Of a stretch of 64,000 bases of DNA, positions 1 through 11,640 are shown one piece after another. The DNA comes from Seriola aureovittata (lineage: Eukaryota; Chordata; Actinopteri; Carangiformes; Carangidae), in assembly GCF_021018895.1 (NCBI RefSeq), contig NC_079371.1, positions 10,586,001-10,650,000 on the forward strand. The letters run 5' to 3'. A program made the translations under genes and the position numbers. Each line of letters begins with the position of its first letter. Position 1 is the stretch's first letter. The notes under the pieces were generated by a model. That model searched no databases, had not been told where the DNA came from, and saw nothing but the letters and a program-made list of their open reading frames with translations.

Positions 1-1625
1 TCCAAGTCTTTTGATTTTTACTTGGCATACAGTTGAACTCTGTGCTGTTAACATGAAACACTATCCTTTCTCCTCAGGCATTTTGAGAGGTGAAGGTTAC
101 GGAGCTACAAAAGCATGAAAGACCATTCAAGAGTATATCATGGCTCTTCTGCAGGCATAAAGTGTCTGCTTGTGTTGGCCTTGGAAGGCACAGTGTTGTG
201 CCTTAACTCTGACACTGAACCTGCAGGCCTTACACAACCCGCTAAGTACTGTATCTGCTGTGCAGTTTAAGGGTAACACACTCCGGTCACTGCTAATACA
301 AGTCACTTTAAGCAGGTTTTTTTTTTCTGTCTACAATCCAAAGATTTGTTTTCCACTTTAACACAAAAGACTTACTGTATGCCACAACTGCTGTTCTGTG
401 GTACAAGAAAAATGGCAGTGTGGGGGAAAAAAAAAACCCAATTAAAAGAAATTTACTTCAGAGGAAAATGTCTCATGTTATACTTCACAGAATCACAAGC
501 TGCTTTTACACTTTCTACTGTGAATAACAGGCACCTCCATTATAATGTGTCTTCATCAGCATCAATTTCATGACTTGATGGAAGTAAGTGAATACATTAC
601 ACTTTACTACGACAGTTAGTTCTGACCAAGTAATTTGATTGGAGGTATTCCATGCGTGCTGATTTAGAGGATAACAGCACGGGGACTTTTAACGATGGCA
701 CGTCTGTGATTGTCTTCAGTACTCGGCCTGTGGTCTCCGAATCACAGCCGCGCTGATATTCACCACAACATCACCCCCATAATGTTTGATTATCTTTTTG
801 CCCCCAATACAAAATAGTACACAGGCACCTCATGTCACTTTGCCTTTTGCAGCTGGTTTAAGACAGATTTCTGTTACACATAGCCTTTGGTGGGTGGACT
901 ATGTTTGTTGAGTTCCCCAAGTATAGCAAGAGTTCCTGGTAACATCAGCAATTAGAGATAATGCAGAGGAGAAAAAAAATGGACATTATTAATATCACAA
1001 GTAAGAGACTGATTGCAGTAAAGTGGGTGGTTGAAATTACAGGAAGTTAATTACTATTCAATAAGGATTTATTTACTTTTTATTGGCTTAGTTTTGTGTG
1101 TTCACGTCAGGAAAATTGAATTTATGCAAGCCTGCCTCCCGGGTCATTTGTCCTTTTTTAACAAAGCAGGATGCTAAAACAGATTTCATCTTACTTCCAT
1201 TCATTTAAAAAAAAATTTGAAATGAATCTCGATAGGAAGAAAAAGTGGAGCGTTCTCTTAATAATCTACTCGGGAGGGAGAGAGACAGATAAAAGTCCAC
1301 TGTAGTCACAAATCTGAATCACTGCTTTGGCATGTACAGATTAATTCATGTCCAGAGAGGAAGGGGAAATAGAAAACAAGAAAATAGTATCAATTCATGG
1401 CTGTACTTGTATTTGCTTTATTTGAAATGAATGAGGATAGGAGATCCCAAGTACTCAAGAAACTAATTTCAAAACAAAAGTTCCATGAACCAAGCTCTTC
1501 CTTTAAGCCTTGTAATCACAGTTAACACACAACACAGTTTAAAATGGCAAGGAGGAACAATGCATGGTCAGCAGGATGCCATACCAGAAGAGTAAGTAAT
1601 ACTTCAATGTCCACCTCAAGCCAGC
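1..1625. other. Non-coding AT-rich DNA, nothing recognised
   Basis: Short open frames only (75 codons or fewer), with no recognisable protein motif, no splice-bounded coding block and no long tandem repeat. Short poly-A and poly-T runs are frequent. I see no RNA gene or repeat family I can name. Confidence 0.6.
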
Positions 1626-1628
1626 TTT

Positions 1629-1830
1629 GACATATGGCTACGGATGGATGCAGCAGCTCAGACTTGTGGCCTTTCGTTTATGGGTTGGCCTCTAACCACC
1701 AGGTCACCCCTGCTGTCCCTGGAGGGTCCAGACCACATGACTTACTGGAGGGTACAATCGTCAGACACTGGGAATTAAACCATCATAAGAGGATGACCAG
1801 GATTGAAATGACAGGTGCACAGGTCCATGC
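1629..1830 (-). repeat. Possible degenerate tRNA-derived SINE
   Basis: Read on the minus strand, GGTTTAATTCCC (1769-1780) resembles a Pol III B box. It is followed by CAGTGTCTGAC and, about 80 bp on, by CTGGTGGTTAGAGG, which resembles a tRNA-type A box. This order recalls dimeric or tail-bearing fish SINEs. The match is degenerate and rests on motif memory. A 67-codon frame on the plus strand here is not convincing as a gene. Confidence 0.33.
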
Positions 1831-2231
1831 CATTTGAGGCTGCTCTCTTTCCTTTTATGAACAGACATTATTGTGTATTTCAGAGTTCCAGGCTCTGTGT
1901 GTGTTCTGGTGTGTCTCTCTGTATGTATTTGTGCTGCACTTAGTTTTTTCTCGATGATGGAGCATCAGGTAAGATCTGGCTACCTTTCTTTTGGTAGTCA
2001 AGCAACAGCTTATGAGTAAATAAATACTCAGCTGAATCATTTAAATGAATACATAATAAACATTAGTTAACAGATTAAAAGAGAGTTGACCCTTTTTGAA
2101 CAACAAAAACGAGAATGAGAGTAATGTGAAGGACGGACAAATGAACATGTTTCAATGCAAAGTCTCACTCAACAACCCTGCATGCATCTGTGTAATCACA
2201 CACTATAGCTGGGTCCCAATCATAGCACTGT
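1831..2231. other. Non-coding, nothing recognised
   Basis: AT-rich unique-looking sequence with short stop-ridden frames. No repeat, RNA or promoter signal that I can support. Confidence 0.55.
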
Positions 2232-2347
2232 AAGTAAAGATGGATGTAGTCTCCATGACGTCACCCATAGGTTTCTGAAGAGCAGTTTTGAAGCTCAGAG
2301 TGGGTTGTTCTGTCATCACCATCTTGCCAGTACCTGATTCCGGAGAT
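2232..2347 (+). repeat. Dispersed fish repeat, copy A (contains TGACGTCA)
   Basis: The block carries AAGATGGATGTAGTC, a TGACGTCA palindrome at 2256-2263, then GAAGCTCAGAGTGG and CACCATCTTGCC. The last part matches the reverse complement of 27848-27912, so the window itself shows two dispersed copies in opposite orientation. I know the arrangement as a widespread teleost repeat of unclear class (often seen beside 'tatataaagatgg'). The TGACGTCA octamer is identical to a consensus CRE, but here it is part of the repeat. Confidence 0.68.
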
Positions 2348-3574
2348 ATAAAAATGAAAAATGTATGACAAAAATGAGACTAACATGTCACTGACAAAGA
2401 CTAAAATGGGTTTAAACTTGTAAAAGATTAAAACTAAGTCAAAACCAGATGCCAAAATTAACAATGGATGGCAGCTTAATGAAAATAAAGCATCTTCTTC
2501 ATGGATTTTTGACAAGAGTTTTGATTTCTGACAACCACAAACTTGAATCTCTACAATCTATACAATGTCAGTTAATACTCATCTTCACTAATCTTAACAG
2601 CCCATTTATCTCTGTCGAATGGCTTCATAAGTCCCTTGTCTGATCAAATTCTTATCACCATTTAAATGCATCACTGACAAATGTACCATGAACATTCTCC
2701 AATAAGCACGGGTCGGCAGATTAACTAACAGTAAGAGGAATCAACATTTAATTACATGCTGTGCTGTGCTCCTTCCTGAGGAATTACTGTCTTTTATATG
2801 CAAGAAAAAAAGTAAAATTATGCAATTTAACTTTGAAATAAACGGCTGTAAACAGAAGCAGCATTTCATTTGGTCGTTTTACAAAGCAAGCTTTCAAGAG
2901 CCAACCCTACTCCTATGTGGAACATTTCTCAAAGTGCAATCTCTAACAGTTTCCATATGTTGAATATCAGTGAATCTACAGTAAAAATGACTCTCTCGCT
3001 CTGTGACTCCACGAGGGGCTTTGTGTCCTACAAAAAAAAAATAAAAAGCTAAGTAAAAAAAGCTTCTGTAGAGTTGTTGAACCACAGAAGAGACCATCCT
3101 TTCAGTGCCTTCTTGCTGAATCGTAGAGCTCATTAGAAAGCTTCCTGAGAATATGACACTTCCACTTCCAGTAGAACTTCCTCTGACCCTTCCTCACTTA
3201 TTCTCTTACGAAACAATTAGGGGTAAAACATAATTTTACCCTTTTCCCAGACAGTGAAAACTATTATAAGGATGGGAGAAAATGATGTAGAAATTCCACA
3301 AGCAAAAAAAGGGGGATGAGAGATGAAGGAAATTAAGTGAACCATAGACATGCTGGAAACTACTGTATTATTAAAGGCCCAGGTTGTGGTCTAAATGTAA
3401 ACCAAAGGGCAACTCCTCCAACAAAATTCAACGCACAGGAAGCTGCTTTCACTTGAGGTTTCAACTCATAGAAAACTGACCCATTGGTTGTCTCTTCAAG
3501 CATCTTATTATGACTAAGTTTTGGTGCCCGTAGTAATTATGGCAAGATCAAAGAAGTCAGACTGATGATGTTGT
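2348..3574. other. Non-coding AT-rich DNA, nothing recognised
   Basis: Frames of 60-79 codons overlap on both strands around 2.77-3.13 kb, without motifs or coding-like composition. I read them as chance frames. No repeat identified. Confidence 0.55.
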
Positions 3575-3850
3575 AGTAGAGCGATGGAGTCGGGAGGAGG
3601 TTGGGGTGGATGGATCGTTTGACAAAACACTGGACTTAGCGTAAAGAGGTCGCTGTTTATGTCACGTTTCAAACTGACAGGCAATGTTTCTTTTATCCAT
3701 CATCATTGCACAGCCTTAGCCACATGTTTATTATTGTAACCATGACAACGAAAGGGTCAGCAAGCTGCTATGGTTGTATCAGAAGGTAGGGATAAATTAC
3801 CTTTGTGGTTGTTTTGGTTGTGTCACATTGACTAAAAGATCTTATAATAC
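3575..3850 (+). repeat. Dispersed fish repeat (family with 45.04 kb)
   Basis: Begins with GGAGGAGGTTGGGGTGGATG, continues through ATGTCACGTTTCAAAC, then TTTATTATTGTAACCATGAC (3727-3746) and CCTTTGTGGTTGTT. The TTTATTATTGTAACCATGAC block and the downstream GTATCAGA and TGTGGTTGTT words recur in the same order at 45077-45201. The GGTGGATGG start resembles 22.63 kb. I recognise this as a dispersed teleost repeat. Its class is unknown to me, and no coding capacity is visible. Confidence 0.55.
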
Positions 3851-6049
3851 ACAAGCTAACACTATGCTACTTATAAATAACTTATACTTATAAAATTTAC
3901 CTTTAGTATCATTAAGTCAAACTTTTCTATTACATGGGATTATGCTTGTTATCTATTTAGGTAACTATAGTGATCGCTCAGATGGTTAAGTGGATATGTT
4001 GATTAATTCCTGTTTGAGAGAAAAGGTACAGTGATGAATGTGTGGCACACATACAAACATCTTTATGGACCTCAATAATTCTTTTTTTTAATTAACAAAT
4101 CTCAATATGAAAACTAATGATTTAAATATGCAGATTAGGTTAACTAAGACTAAGACAAAAAACATTAATTGCTGTACTTCAAAAGTAGCATCTACATGAT
4201 GCATGTAATACATGATTTATACAATAAGATATTATATTTAATTTGTATTGTTCACCTACAGTACATTATATGATTGTACCTCACAAACTAACAGATAATT
4301 GTATGTATGATATATGCTGGGAGCTGTGTAGCCAGGTTCTTATGTCTCATGCAGCGGCACATAACAGCTGTCGTTTATGGACTTTATCCAATGGAAAGGT
4401 TCAGGATCTTGGGGGAGAAAACAGCTACAACAACACTCAGGTTGTGATTAAGATTCTTAACCCAACAGTGTGAAACTGTCATCCTCATATCTGATGTCTG
4501 ATAAGGTTTACCCATCTGCCAATTGGAGTGACAAAACTCATGATTTGGAAAGTTTGCCTTCTCAAGGCCTCTGAACTTCTGTTGTTGCATCCGTGAATGG
4601 CATCACGACTGCCATCAGACCATTATTTCTTAACAACTTGGCCAGTTGTTGTGGTGATATTTAGCATCATTAAGACAACTGTGTCTCTGTCTAAGCTGCG
4701 ACTAAAAAACAATTTGTCTCATTTAAAGTGCATGATTTTTTTGTCACCAATTGCCACTGTGAAGCTCAGTCCCTGTCACTGCCAACCCCTCTGTGAGCCC
4801 TGGCAGGGAACAGACTACCATTTGCCTTCCCTAATGCATGTGGACCTTCTGCAGCTGCTGCTTTTCACCTGACAGTGGGGATTTTTCACTGGGGTGGGGG
4901 TAGGGGGATGCTACATATATGGAGGTTCCTGCTATCTCCCTGTACCATTTACTTCTATTTTGAGCCACGACAGAGTGAACACTTCAAAAAAGTCCATTCT
5001 GAATCATCATATTTACCCCAGTTTTGGGACTCCCTGCCTGAGCCTCTCAGGCTTTAACCAAATTAATAGATCGATAATCCCTAAAATTTACTTTGAAAAT
5101 GCACTTCTATATGAAGCCACAAATAAAAAATAGTTTAATAGTCACACATTTATTTATTGATATTTATATATAGGCTATATATAGGCTAGCATGCATTTCT
5201 GTTGTCACATTTGATTTCATTCTTGACCTTGGATAGTTCTTCAAACAAAATAATCCCAGCTCAAGGTCCACACATTGTGGCCTGATTGGCTGGAAGGTGT
5301 GCATTATTTTCAAATAACTGCATGGCTGTTGTAGTGGCCTCATCATCATTTTAAATTAATACTCACAGGTAAAGTGGAAATTGCGTTGGCTGTCAGTAGG
5401 CAATAGCTTCAAGAACATATGTTTTCTTCCAGGGTTGAAAAGATTAACTTAAAAATCAATCTAAAAAGCATACTGATTAACGTGATTAGGAACAGGTTAT
5501 TTCGCCTCTGAGTTGTGCTTTTACTATTTTACTTTTACTTAAAAAGGAAAATATGGATTTCTACAACTTGGGCGAGATTTTTGTTGCTCTGAGCAACATT
5601 TCTATTGCTTATAATAACATATTCACCAAAATATATATTATACACTATAGTTGTGTGCAATTGTTTTACCTCCCAATATAGTGGAATGCTAATTTGACTA
5701 AATGGTTGGTTTGTTAACAGCATGTATAATCAACCCTGTGTCCAACAAATTATATTTATATATGACAAATTGATTACACAATTGATGGATTACATAATAA
5801 GGATATGCTGTAAATTTACATACTTGGCAAGATGCATATATGTTGATGTTGGCTTCAGACATAATGTGTTTAACGTGTAACCAAAACCATGATCTTACCC
5901 CAACCTTCCACGAAGAGCTTTTGTAGGGCCCGCCATCCACCCCAGCTACAACCTGGCAACTGTCTGCTGAGGATAAATGTAGCACTTTACTCTACTAAAA
6001 AAAACATTGCCTCTGAACAGAATGCAGCCAGCAATTACTACCACAACAA
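3851..6049. other. Non-coding AT-rich DNA, nothing recognised
   Basis: A long AT-rich stretch with runs of TATATA (5160-5185) and many short frames, including one of 95 codons on the minus strand at 5698-5985 with no recognisable motif. The last part, next to the Tc1 relic, shows no left-hand terminal repeat for that element. Confidence 0.55.
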
Positions 6050-7029
6050 AAAGTGTATAGGGTTTCCCTTTGCTCTTGAAACTGCCACAGTTCTTTGTGG
6101 CATGGATTCCCCAAGGTGTTGGAAACATTCCTTCGAGAGTCTGCTCCATGTTGACATGATTACATCACATCATCTGTCAGATGCACATTCATGCTGCCAA
6201 TCTCCCGTTCCCCCCCGTCCCAAAGGTCTTCTACTGGATTCAGATCTGGTGACTGGTGATAGAAGTACACAGAACTCACTGTCATGTTCATGAAACAAGT
6301 TTGAGATGGCTTTTTCTTTGTGACATGGTGCTGGAAGGAGCCATTAGATGATGGTAAATTGTGGCCGTAAAGGGCTGCACATGGTCAGCAACAATACTCA
6401 GACAGGCTGTGGCACAAAAAAACATGATTGAATGGTATTAAGGGGTCAAAGGTGTTCTGAGAAAACATTCCCCACACTATTACACTACCACATCCTGATC
6501 CTAGCATCATTGGACCAGGCTACAATTTTCCAGTCTTCTTATGTCCAGTTTTGGTGAATTTGTGCTGACTGCAGCCTCAGATTTCTGTTCTTGGCCGAGA
6601 GGAGTGGAACCTGACATGGTCTTCTTCTGTTGCAGCCCGGAATGGTCGAGGTGTTGTTCATTCTGAGATGCTTTTCTGCTCACCACAGCTATAAAGAGTG
6701 GTTATCTGAGTAACTGTATCCTTTCTGTCAGCTCCACTGTTCACTGGATTTGTTTTGTTTTTCTCACCATTCTGGGTAAAAACTGTTGTGCACGACAATC
6801 CCAAGAGATCAGCTGCTTCAAAAATAGTCAAACCAGCGGCTTGGCAACAACAACCATGCCAAAGTCAGAGTCTGTTAGATCAGAGATTTCCCCATTCTGA
6901 CGTTTGATGTGAACATTATATAAAGCTCGAACCTATAGTTGCAGGATTTTATGCATTACACTGCTGCCAAATGATAATTGCATTAACAAGCATGTGTATA
7001 GGCTTCTAATAACATGCTTGGTGAGTGCA
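6050..7029 (-). mobile_element. Decayed Tc1-family transposon, 3' truncated
   Basis: The minus strand encodes a broken Tc1-type transposase. Its N-terminal start lies near 6898 (an ATGGGGAAA-like start), with a helix-turn-helix stretch around 6785-6895. The catalytic core is at 6190-6530, and SPDLNPVEDLW can be read at about 6215-6250. The promoter-side end is CACTCACC at 7020-7027, matching the terminal motif of a very common fish Tc1 family. The opposite terminal repeat is missing, so that end is truncated or eroded. The first catalytic Asp reads as Asn (WSN, near 6508). The second Asp motif appears deleted between TTCCAGCA and CCATGTCAC (about 6315-6340). It also has frameshifts and stops. 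A 67-codon minus-strand frame at 5946-6149 is its C-terminal residue. Confidence 0.85.
6145..6900 (-). pseudogene. Tc1-type transposase pseudogene
   Basis: DDE transposase of the Tc1/mariner superfamily, which would cut and rejoin DNA at TA targets in the nucleus. Identified from the PDLNPVEDLW block that holds the catalytic Glu, the C-terminal block GMFPTPWGIHATK (an eroded family tail) and N-terminal helix-turn-helix remnants. Two of the three catalytic positions are lost: Asp to Asn, and deletion of the middle Asp. No continuous reading frame spans the domain. It cannot encode an active enzyme. The deletion and substitution calls compare the sequence with the family as I remember it. Confidence 0.8.
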
Positions 7030-7599
7030 ACTGGGAAAACAGTTTAACATAATTTCTCAGACAGGGTTTGTATAATTGTCTGGCTAATCGTTCCTTGCTC
7101 CATTAGACCTATCTTTAGTGATATTGCTGCATTCCCAGCCTTGACAGTTACTTTGGCGAGTACAGTGTTATCATAACTAATAAACCGAAGTTATAATAAT
7201 ACTAATAAACCAAAGTTTTCCTGTAATATAATAAAATACTAAGTGTATATTCATTTAAAAATGTACACATTATTGGCAGTAAATTGGCAGCCTAGTTGAA
7301 GAAAGACATGTTATTTCAGTAAGATTTAATTCTAAGAGGAGCACTAATAGGCTTCTTAAATAGGAGAGCAATAATCAAATGAAACAGTTAAGTACTGCAA
7401 AGAAGAGTGAAGCTATTATCACAACAGGGAGGTCTTGACTTGTACATTCAGGGTTAGTAACTGTCTTTCCCTTTATTGAACAACACAGAGAAACTTCATT
7501 TAGAGCTCCTTAACATCCCCAGTTTTTTCCACCGGGGAAAATAGGCACATTACCACACTGAGAGGGGAAGGGAAGAACCAATCAGTCAACTCCCAGGCA
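7030..7599. other. Non-coding, nothing recognised
   Basis: AT-rich flank with two near-identical short words, ACTAATAAACC(A/G)AAGTT, at 7176-7215. No gene or known repeat. Confidence 0.5.
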
Positions 7600-7830
7600 C
7601 CTGTCCAACCTCAGCTTAATTGAGATGGGTTTCAATGACAGAGCATTAGGTTGCCTTGACATCTTTTGCTTGGTGGTAATTCTGTGTTGTTTGCCACGTG
7701 AGCAGCAACCCAGTCACGTAATTGTGACTGCAGTCATTCTCCCCGCCACCATAACAGTATACTGACCTATGATGCATTATCACATTAAAGCCATTGGTCA
7801 TGTCTGTGCAAATCAATCCAGTTTAGAAAT
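7600..7830. promoter_or_regulatory. Candidate conserved regulatory segment
   Basis: A compact stretch with balanced composition inside AT-rich DNA. It holds a CACGTG E-box (7695-7700), the inverted repeat CAGTCAC-6 nt-GTGACTG (7711-7730), several TAAT/ATTA cores and an ATGCAAAT-like word. It has no open frame and no repeat character. Its look is that of a vertebrate noncoding enhancer, but conservation cannot be tested here. Confidence 0.28.
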
Positions 7831-8659
7831 TGAATCTGTGAGTCTGGTGGTCTGGGACAAGGGGAAACCTGCAGCAGGTTTAACCACATTAGTTATGTGA
7901 GCCTATTAAAGTTTAATGGTCATGGAAGCCATTATATGGTCCTATTCTTCTTTTAGTCTGCTATTATTGTGTACATGTGTCACCCTCTGATGCCTCGCAG
8001 CTAAATGTTGCAAAGAAACACATTAAAGAGACATTAGAGAGTCTGTTTGCCAGGTGCTTTGCTTTAAATGTCTTTTGTCCATTTTTCTTGTCATGAAACA
8101 TGCAACACAGTAACCGACTCTTATTGCAAGAATAACGTTTCTTTAGTTTCATTAAATGGGGCAGAATGGTTGCTTATCTCATGCCAGGTGCTAATGCGAA
8201 CAAAGCTTTATTGTTACTGCACAGCCATAATGACTGCAATTTCTCTGCTTAATATGCACAACACATTTGCATTTATTTGACAGGTACTGGTCTTTCTAGG
8301 ATATCAAAGCTAAAGTCACACAAAGTACAACTTCAGAAACACCAGTATGCTTTTTTCCCTCTCTTTAGTCAACCCGAACTTCTCTCCAAACTCATATTAT
8401 TTCTGAACAAAATCATAACAGAGTGTGAAATTACCCTGAGGCCCTTACTGTCTATGTTCTGGGACTGAGCAGGCATTTGAGGGCACTGGTGCATTCTGAA
8501 TGGCTGCATGCTGGGCCTGTGCCATCTCCGAGGATTACAGGAATTAGAATAAGGTTTGCTGAAGATATCCTGCACACTGAAGGAAACTCACACAATAAGT
8601 GTTTTTGCTCAGTGGGTGCATTTCAGTGCAGAGTGGATGACATAGTTGCCAAGTGTAAG
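7831..8659. other. Non-coding, nothing recognised
   Basis: Short overlapping frames up to about 100 codons run into the stem-loop at 8.66 kb. None shows a domain. No named repeat. Confidence 0.5.
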
Positions 8660-8715
8660 GATGTTGTGTATTGTTTAATGACCCGAATGACACACATCAA
8701 ACAATATACAACATC
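8660..8715. repeat. Stem-loop with 21-bp arms
   Basis: GATGTTGTGTATTGTTTAAT(G) at 8660-8680 pairs with CATCAAACAATATACAACAT(C) at 8695-8715, leaving a 14-nt loop and only two mismatched positions. Both strands translate through it to nearly the same peptide, a by-product of the symmetry. The size would suit a microRNA precursor core or a palindromic remnant of a short DNA transposon. No known microRNA seed was recognised. Confidence 0.6.
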
Positions 8716-9025
8716 TAAAGCAACTTTGTGCTCGAAAAGCTTGAGACATGCAGTGTGTCTGCTTTTACCCTTTAACATGACACCGAAATGAAAACAAAGA
8801 TGTTCCACACCAACCATGCCGCGCAGCCAGTGTTTTCCCAACCTTAAGCTAACCAGCTTCTAGCTGTAGCTTCATATTTCATGATTTTATCATGTAACTT
8901 TTGCAGGAATGAAAATGAGCATATTTCCTAAAATGGTAACACTTAAATAACGATTATAGATGTGCATGTATGTATTTAATGCACAAAATCTGCAATGTCA
9001 GCTGAAGTCTGTCCCTAAGCAGGCC
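8716..9025. other. Non-coding, nothing recognised
   Basis: AT-rich spacer between the stem-loop and the SINE, with no supported feature. Confidence 0.5.
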
Positions 9026-9216
9026 ACCATGGTGGCTCTCCTAGTAGAGTGTGTACCACATAGGCTTAGTCCTAACCACAGCGGCCATGGGTTCGAATCC
9101 GACCCGTGGCCCTTTGCTGCATGTCATCCCCCCTCTCTTACCCCAACTTTCCTGTCTCTCTCTCACTATGTCTACTACAATAAGGCAAAAATACCAAGAA
9201 AAAAAGAAAGAAGTTT
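9026..9216 (+). mobile_element. tRNA-derived SINE, copy 1
   Basis: Has a degenerate A box around 9031-9050 and an exact Pol III B box, GGTTCGAATCC, at 9090-9100. The conserved body CTTTGCTGCATGTCATCC and a pyrimidine-rich CTCTC tract follow, ending in an ACTACAATAAGGCAAAAA-type tail. The same body occurs inverted at 30.7 and 39.1 kb; for example, CTTAGTCCTAACC and GCTGCATGTCAT are shared with copy 3. Such SINEs are transcribed by RNA polymerase III and spread using a LINE partner. The 111-codon frame across it is not a gene. Confidence 0.85.
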
Positions 9217-11500
9217 GTCCTTCAACCTCACCTGGCAAAAATCTGAAATAAGTCTAGTAGTTGATAGTGCTATTGAAGAAAGTAAAACGAATTAACATTC
9301 TGTTTATATTTTCCATTTAGACAAAAAATCTCTGGAGGGTTAACTGCGCTTCCCGGTTTTTTTACTAGTTTATATCATATAATAATTTCATTAAATGTGT
9401 CTCAGTAAAATTTGAGACATGATGGGCGCATGCTCATGTGCTTTGAGAACATACATAACCTCTGCTATCAATCACATACAAACAGAACCTTGTCACTGTG
9501 AACTTTTTTGCAATGCTATTTTACTGTGCTTCAGACCTACAAATAAAAAATAAATAAATAAATAAATAAACACAGACAGAGAGCAGAAGGCTCTGGGGCT
9601 GATAAGGACTGCCACTGGTATTGTAGCCAAGCTAATTAGCCAAAAGGAAATTGGGCCCCAGTCCATATCAGTTAGCTCCAGAGAAGCCAATCTCCCAGGG
9701 ACCCCTCAAGGTGAACAGCCATGGTACTGGCTGCCTGATATCGACAGACATGACAACTAAGTGGGTTCAAGTGAAATTTAAAGGCAAATGAAGTATCTCC
9801 CCTTTTTCCCCCAGCCAGTGCGCCAGGCAGCTAGTTTCTCCTGGTTACAGTCATTTAAATTTTCTCTCTGACGCCAAACCTCTGCATGTATCATTAGAGT
9901 ACAGCCATATGGACATACAGCATGTGGCTGCCCTTTCCCAGAAACAACCCCACATCCAGTTTCCTTTGCACATGTGGTTGAAGCAATCCATATTCATCTT
10001 AGTTTGGAAGCAGATATTTTATTCAGAAAATGTTGTGACAGAACAAACTAGCAAACAAGTTAAGACCACATATGGGAATATACAGTCAGCGGGTGCTCTG
10101 CGCTGATGGGCAGTCTGTGCTTTATTCCTACTATTATAATATATTTAATTTTGTTTAGTTTAGCTGCGTGCACATGAAACTGAAAGAATGAAAGAAATGC
10201 TAATTTTGTAAGCGAGACAAAGGCCCAAGGGTCTTTTAAAAAACATTTCACAACAAAAGGAAAATTTGTGTATTATGCTCACAAGTTGTGACACAAGTGA
10301 ATTGGATATCAGTAGCTGAATGATAATGGGAGCTTCAAGACGCTGGTGGGGGAAGTTTTTCTCACAAAATATGGGCTGCAAAGTGAGCTTTGGATGTCAA
10401 AACTCTCAACAACAAAGAAATAAAATGAATCAATAAGTGATCAACAAGCCTTTCATCTCCCTGCAGACATAGTGTAGTCATTTTGTGTCATGCGTAAGTA
10501 AATATTTCTTTAAAATGGTCGTGCTTTGTTGTTGGGTGCACCTCCATGTAAGGTCCTGAACTAGCTTGGAGAGCACTTTCCCTTCCAGCTATTCAGCTAA
10601 ATTTGGACTATGGCAGAGACATTGTGAAACAGCTGTAACTCAGTGCTTCTTGGCACACAAACCCTCAAGAAGTGCTTGTTAAACGAATTCATTTAAAGGA
10701 GAGGGACCAGCTGAAGATGCACAATAAGGATCAGTCTTTGTTTTCTAAACCACACCAAACGGCTGAATATAAATGCTGCTTCCCCACCGGAAAATCCAAT
10801 ATGTTGGAAGCCATGCAGGGCAATGCTGTACTCATGAACTGTGGAGCATATATCATTTCAGCCATCAAAGTGTTGACATTTTAATATGCATCAAAATGTA
10901 ATTTTTTTTTTATTCCCTCCAATTTTGGGTTTGTGCAAAGGGGAAAAAAATGTATTCAGGTGCAGGTTACAAAACGTGTGGTCAAAAATAATAATGTGTT
11001 AACCTCAGGAAATGAATTCAAACAGAGAGAGGAGGGATGGAGATCCGCTGCAAACATAGACAAAGTAATTGGATTGCGACAAGTGAGCTGTGGTAATCCC
11101 AGGAATTTCATAGCTCTTTTCTATTTCTTGTGTTATTTCCCAGCAGCACAGTCTAATAGACAGGAACATGATTACTGGTCATGGATGACCAATTCATGCT
11201 TTACTGCACCTGCAGACATCCCCAAACAAATGAACTATACTTGAGGTGATTATTCATTTGCAGTGCAGCCTTTCAGTCTTGTGAATGGGGTATAGAAACC
11301 ATTGCTTGTTTGCTAGGTTAATGTACATCTTAAGGTATTTTCTGTAGTGATTGCCTTTGTTTTTTAAATGTTTTATTTGCTCCACGTTTACACAGCATTG
11401 TGTTCATTTTCATGAGCACTTTTATTCAACATATAAAAACACCACCAGAGCATTTGTTCAGCATTGGTGGTTCCAGCAGGAGTCAGACACTTAATACTGG
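9217..11500. other. Non-coding, with an (AAAT)n microsatellite
   Basis: Contains a short (TAAA)n run at 9549-9570 and otherwise unique-looking AT-rich DNA. Frames up to 103 codons (10933-11244) lack motifs. The region around 10515 starts a frame reading MVVLCC, which recalls THAP-type starts but breaks at once. No promoter or RNA is supported. Confidence 0.5.
9549..9570. repeat. (TAAA)n microsatellite
   Basis: About five uninterrupted TAAA units, preceded by a less regular A-rich run. Confidence 0.85.
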
Positions 11501-11514
11501 CAGTGTATTATTAT

Positions 11515-11640
11515 TCTTCCAATAAAACACAGTAGTTTTCCTTTTTGTCTGAGTGAACAGGCAGTTGCCATAGCACACCCTTCATGAATTTCCCCTAGAG
11601 GATAGATAAAGTATCCATCAATCTATCTATGTATCATTGT
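11515..11640 (+). repeat. Retroposon 3' tail remnant
   Basis: GAATTTCCCCTAGAGGATAG followed by ATAAAGTATC and then CAATCTATCTATGTATC is the typical end of a fish LINE/SINE 3' tail with a tetranucleotide tract. Only the end is recognisable; no reverse transcriptase lies upstream. The assignment rests on family memory. Confidence 0.5.

Noticed and set aside
5698..5985. 95-codon minus frame
   Set aside because: AT-rich, motif-free and not part of the neighbouring Tc1 relic.
9026..9216. Possible genuine tRNA gene
   Set aside because: The B box is perfect but the A box is degenerate, the cloverleaf does not close, and the SINE body with a CT tract follows. Two further copies exist in the window.
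10510..10600. Possible THAP-domain (P-element-like) start, frame MVVLCC
   Set aside because: The frame breaks within a few residues and the expected Cys/His spacing is absent.
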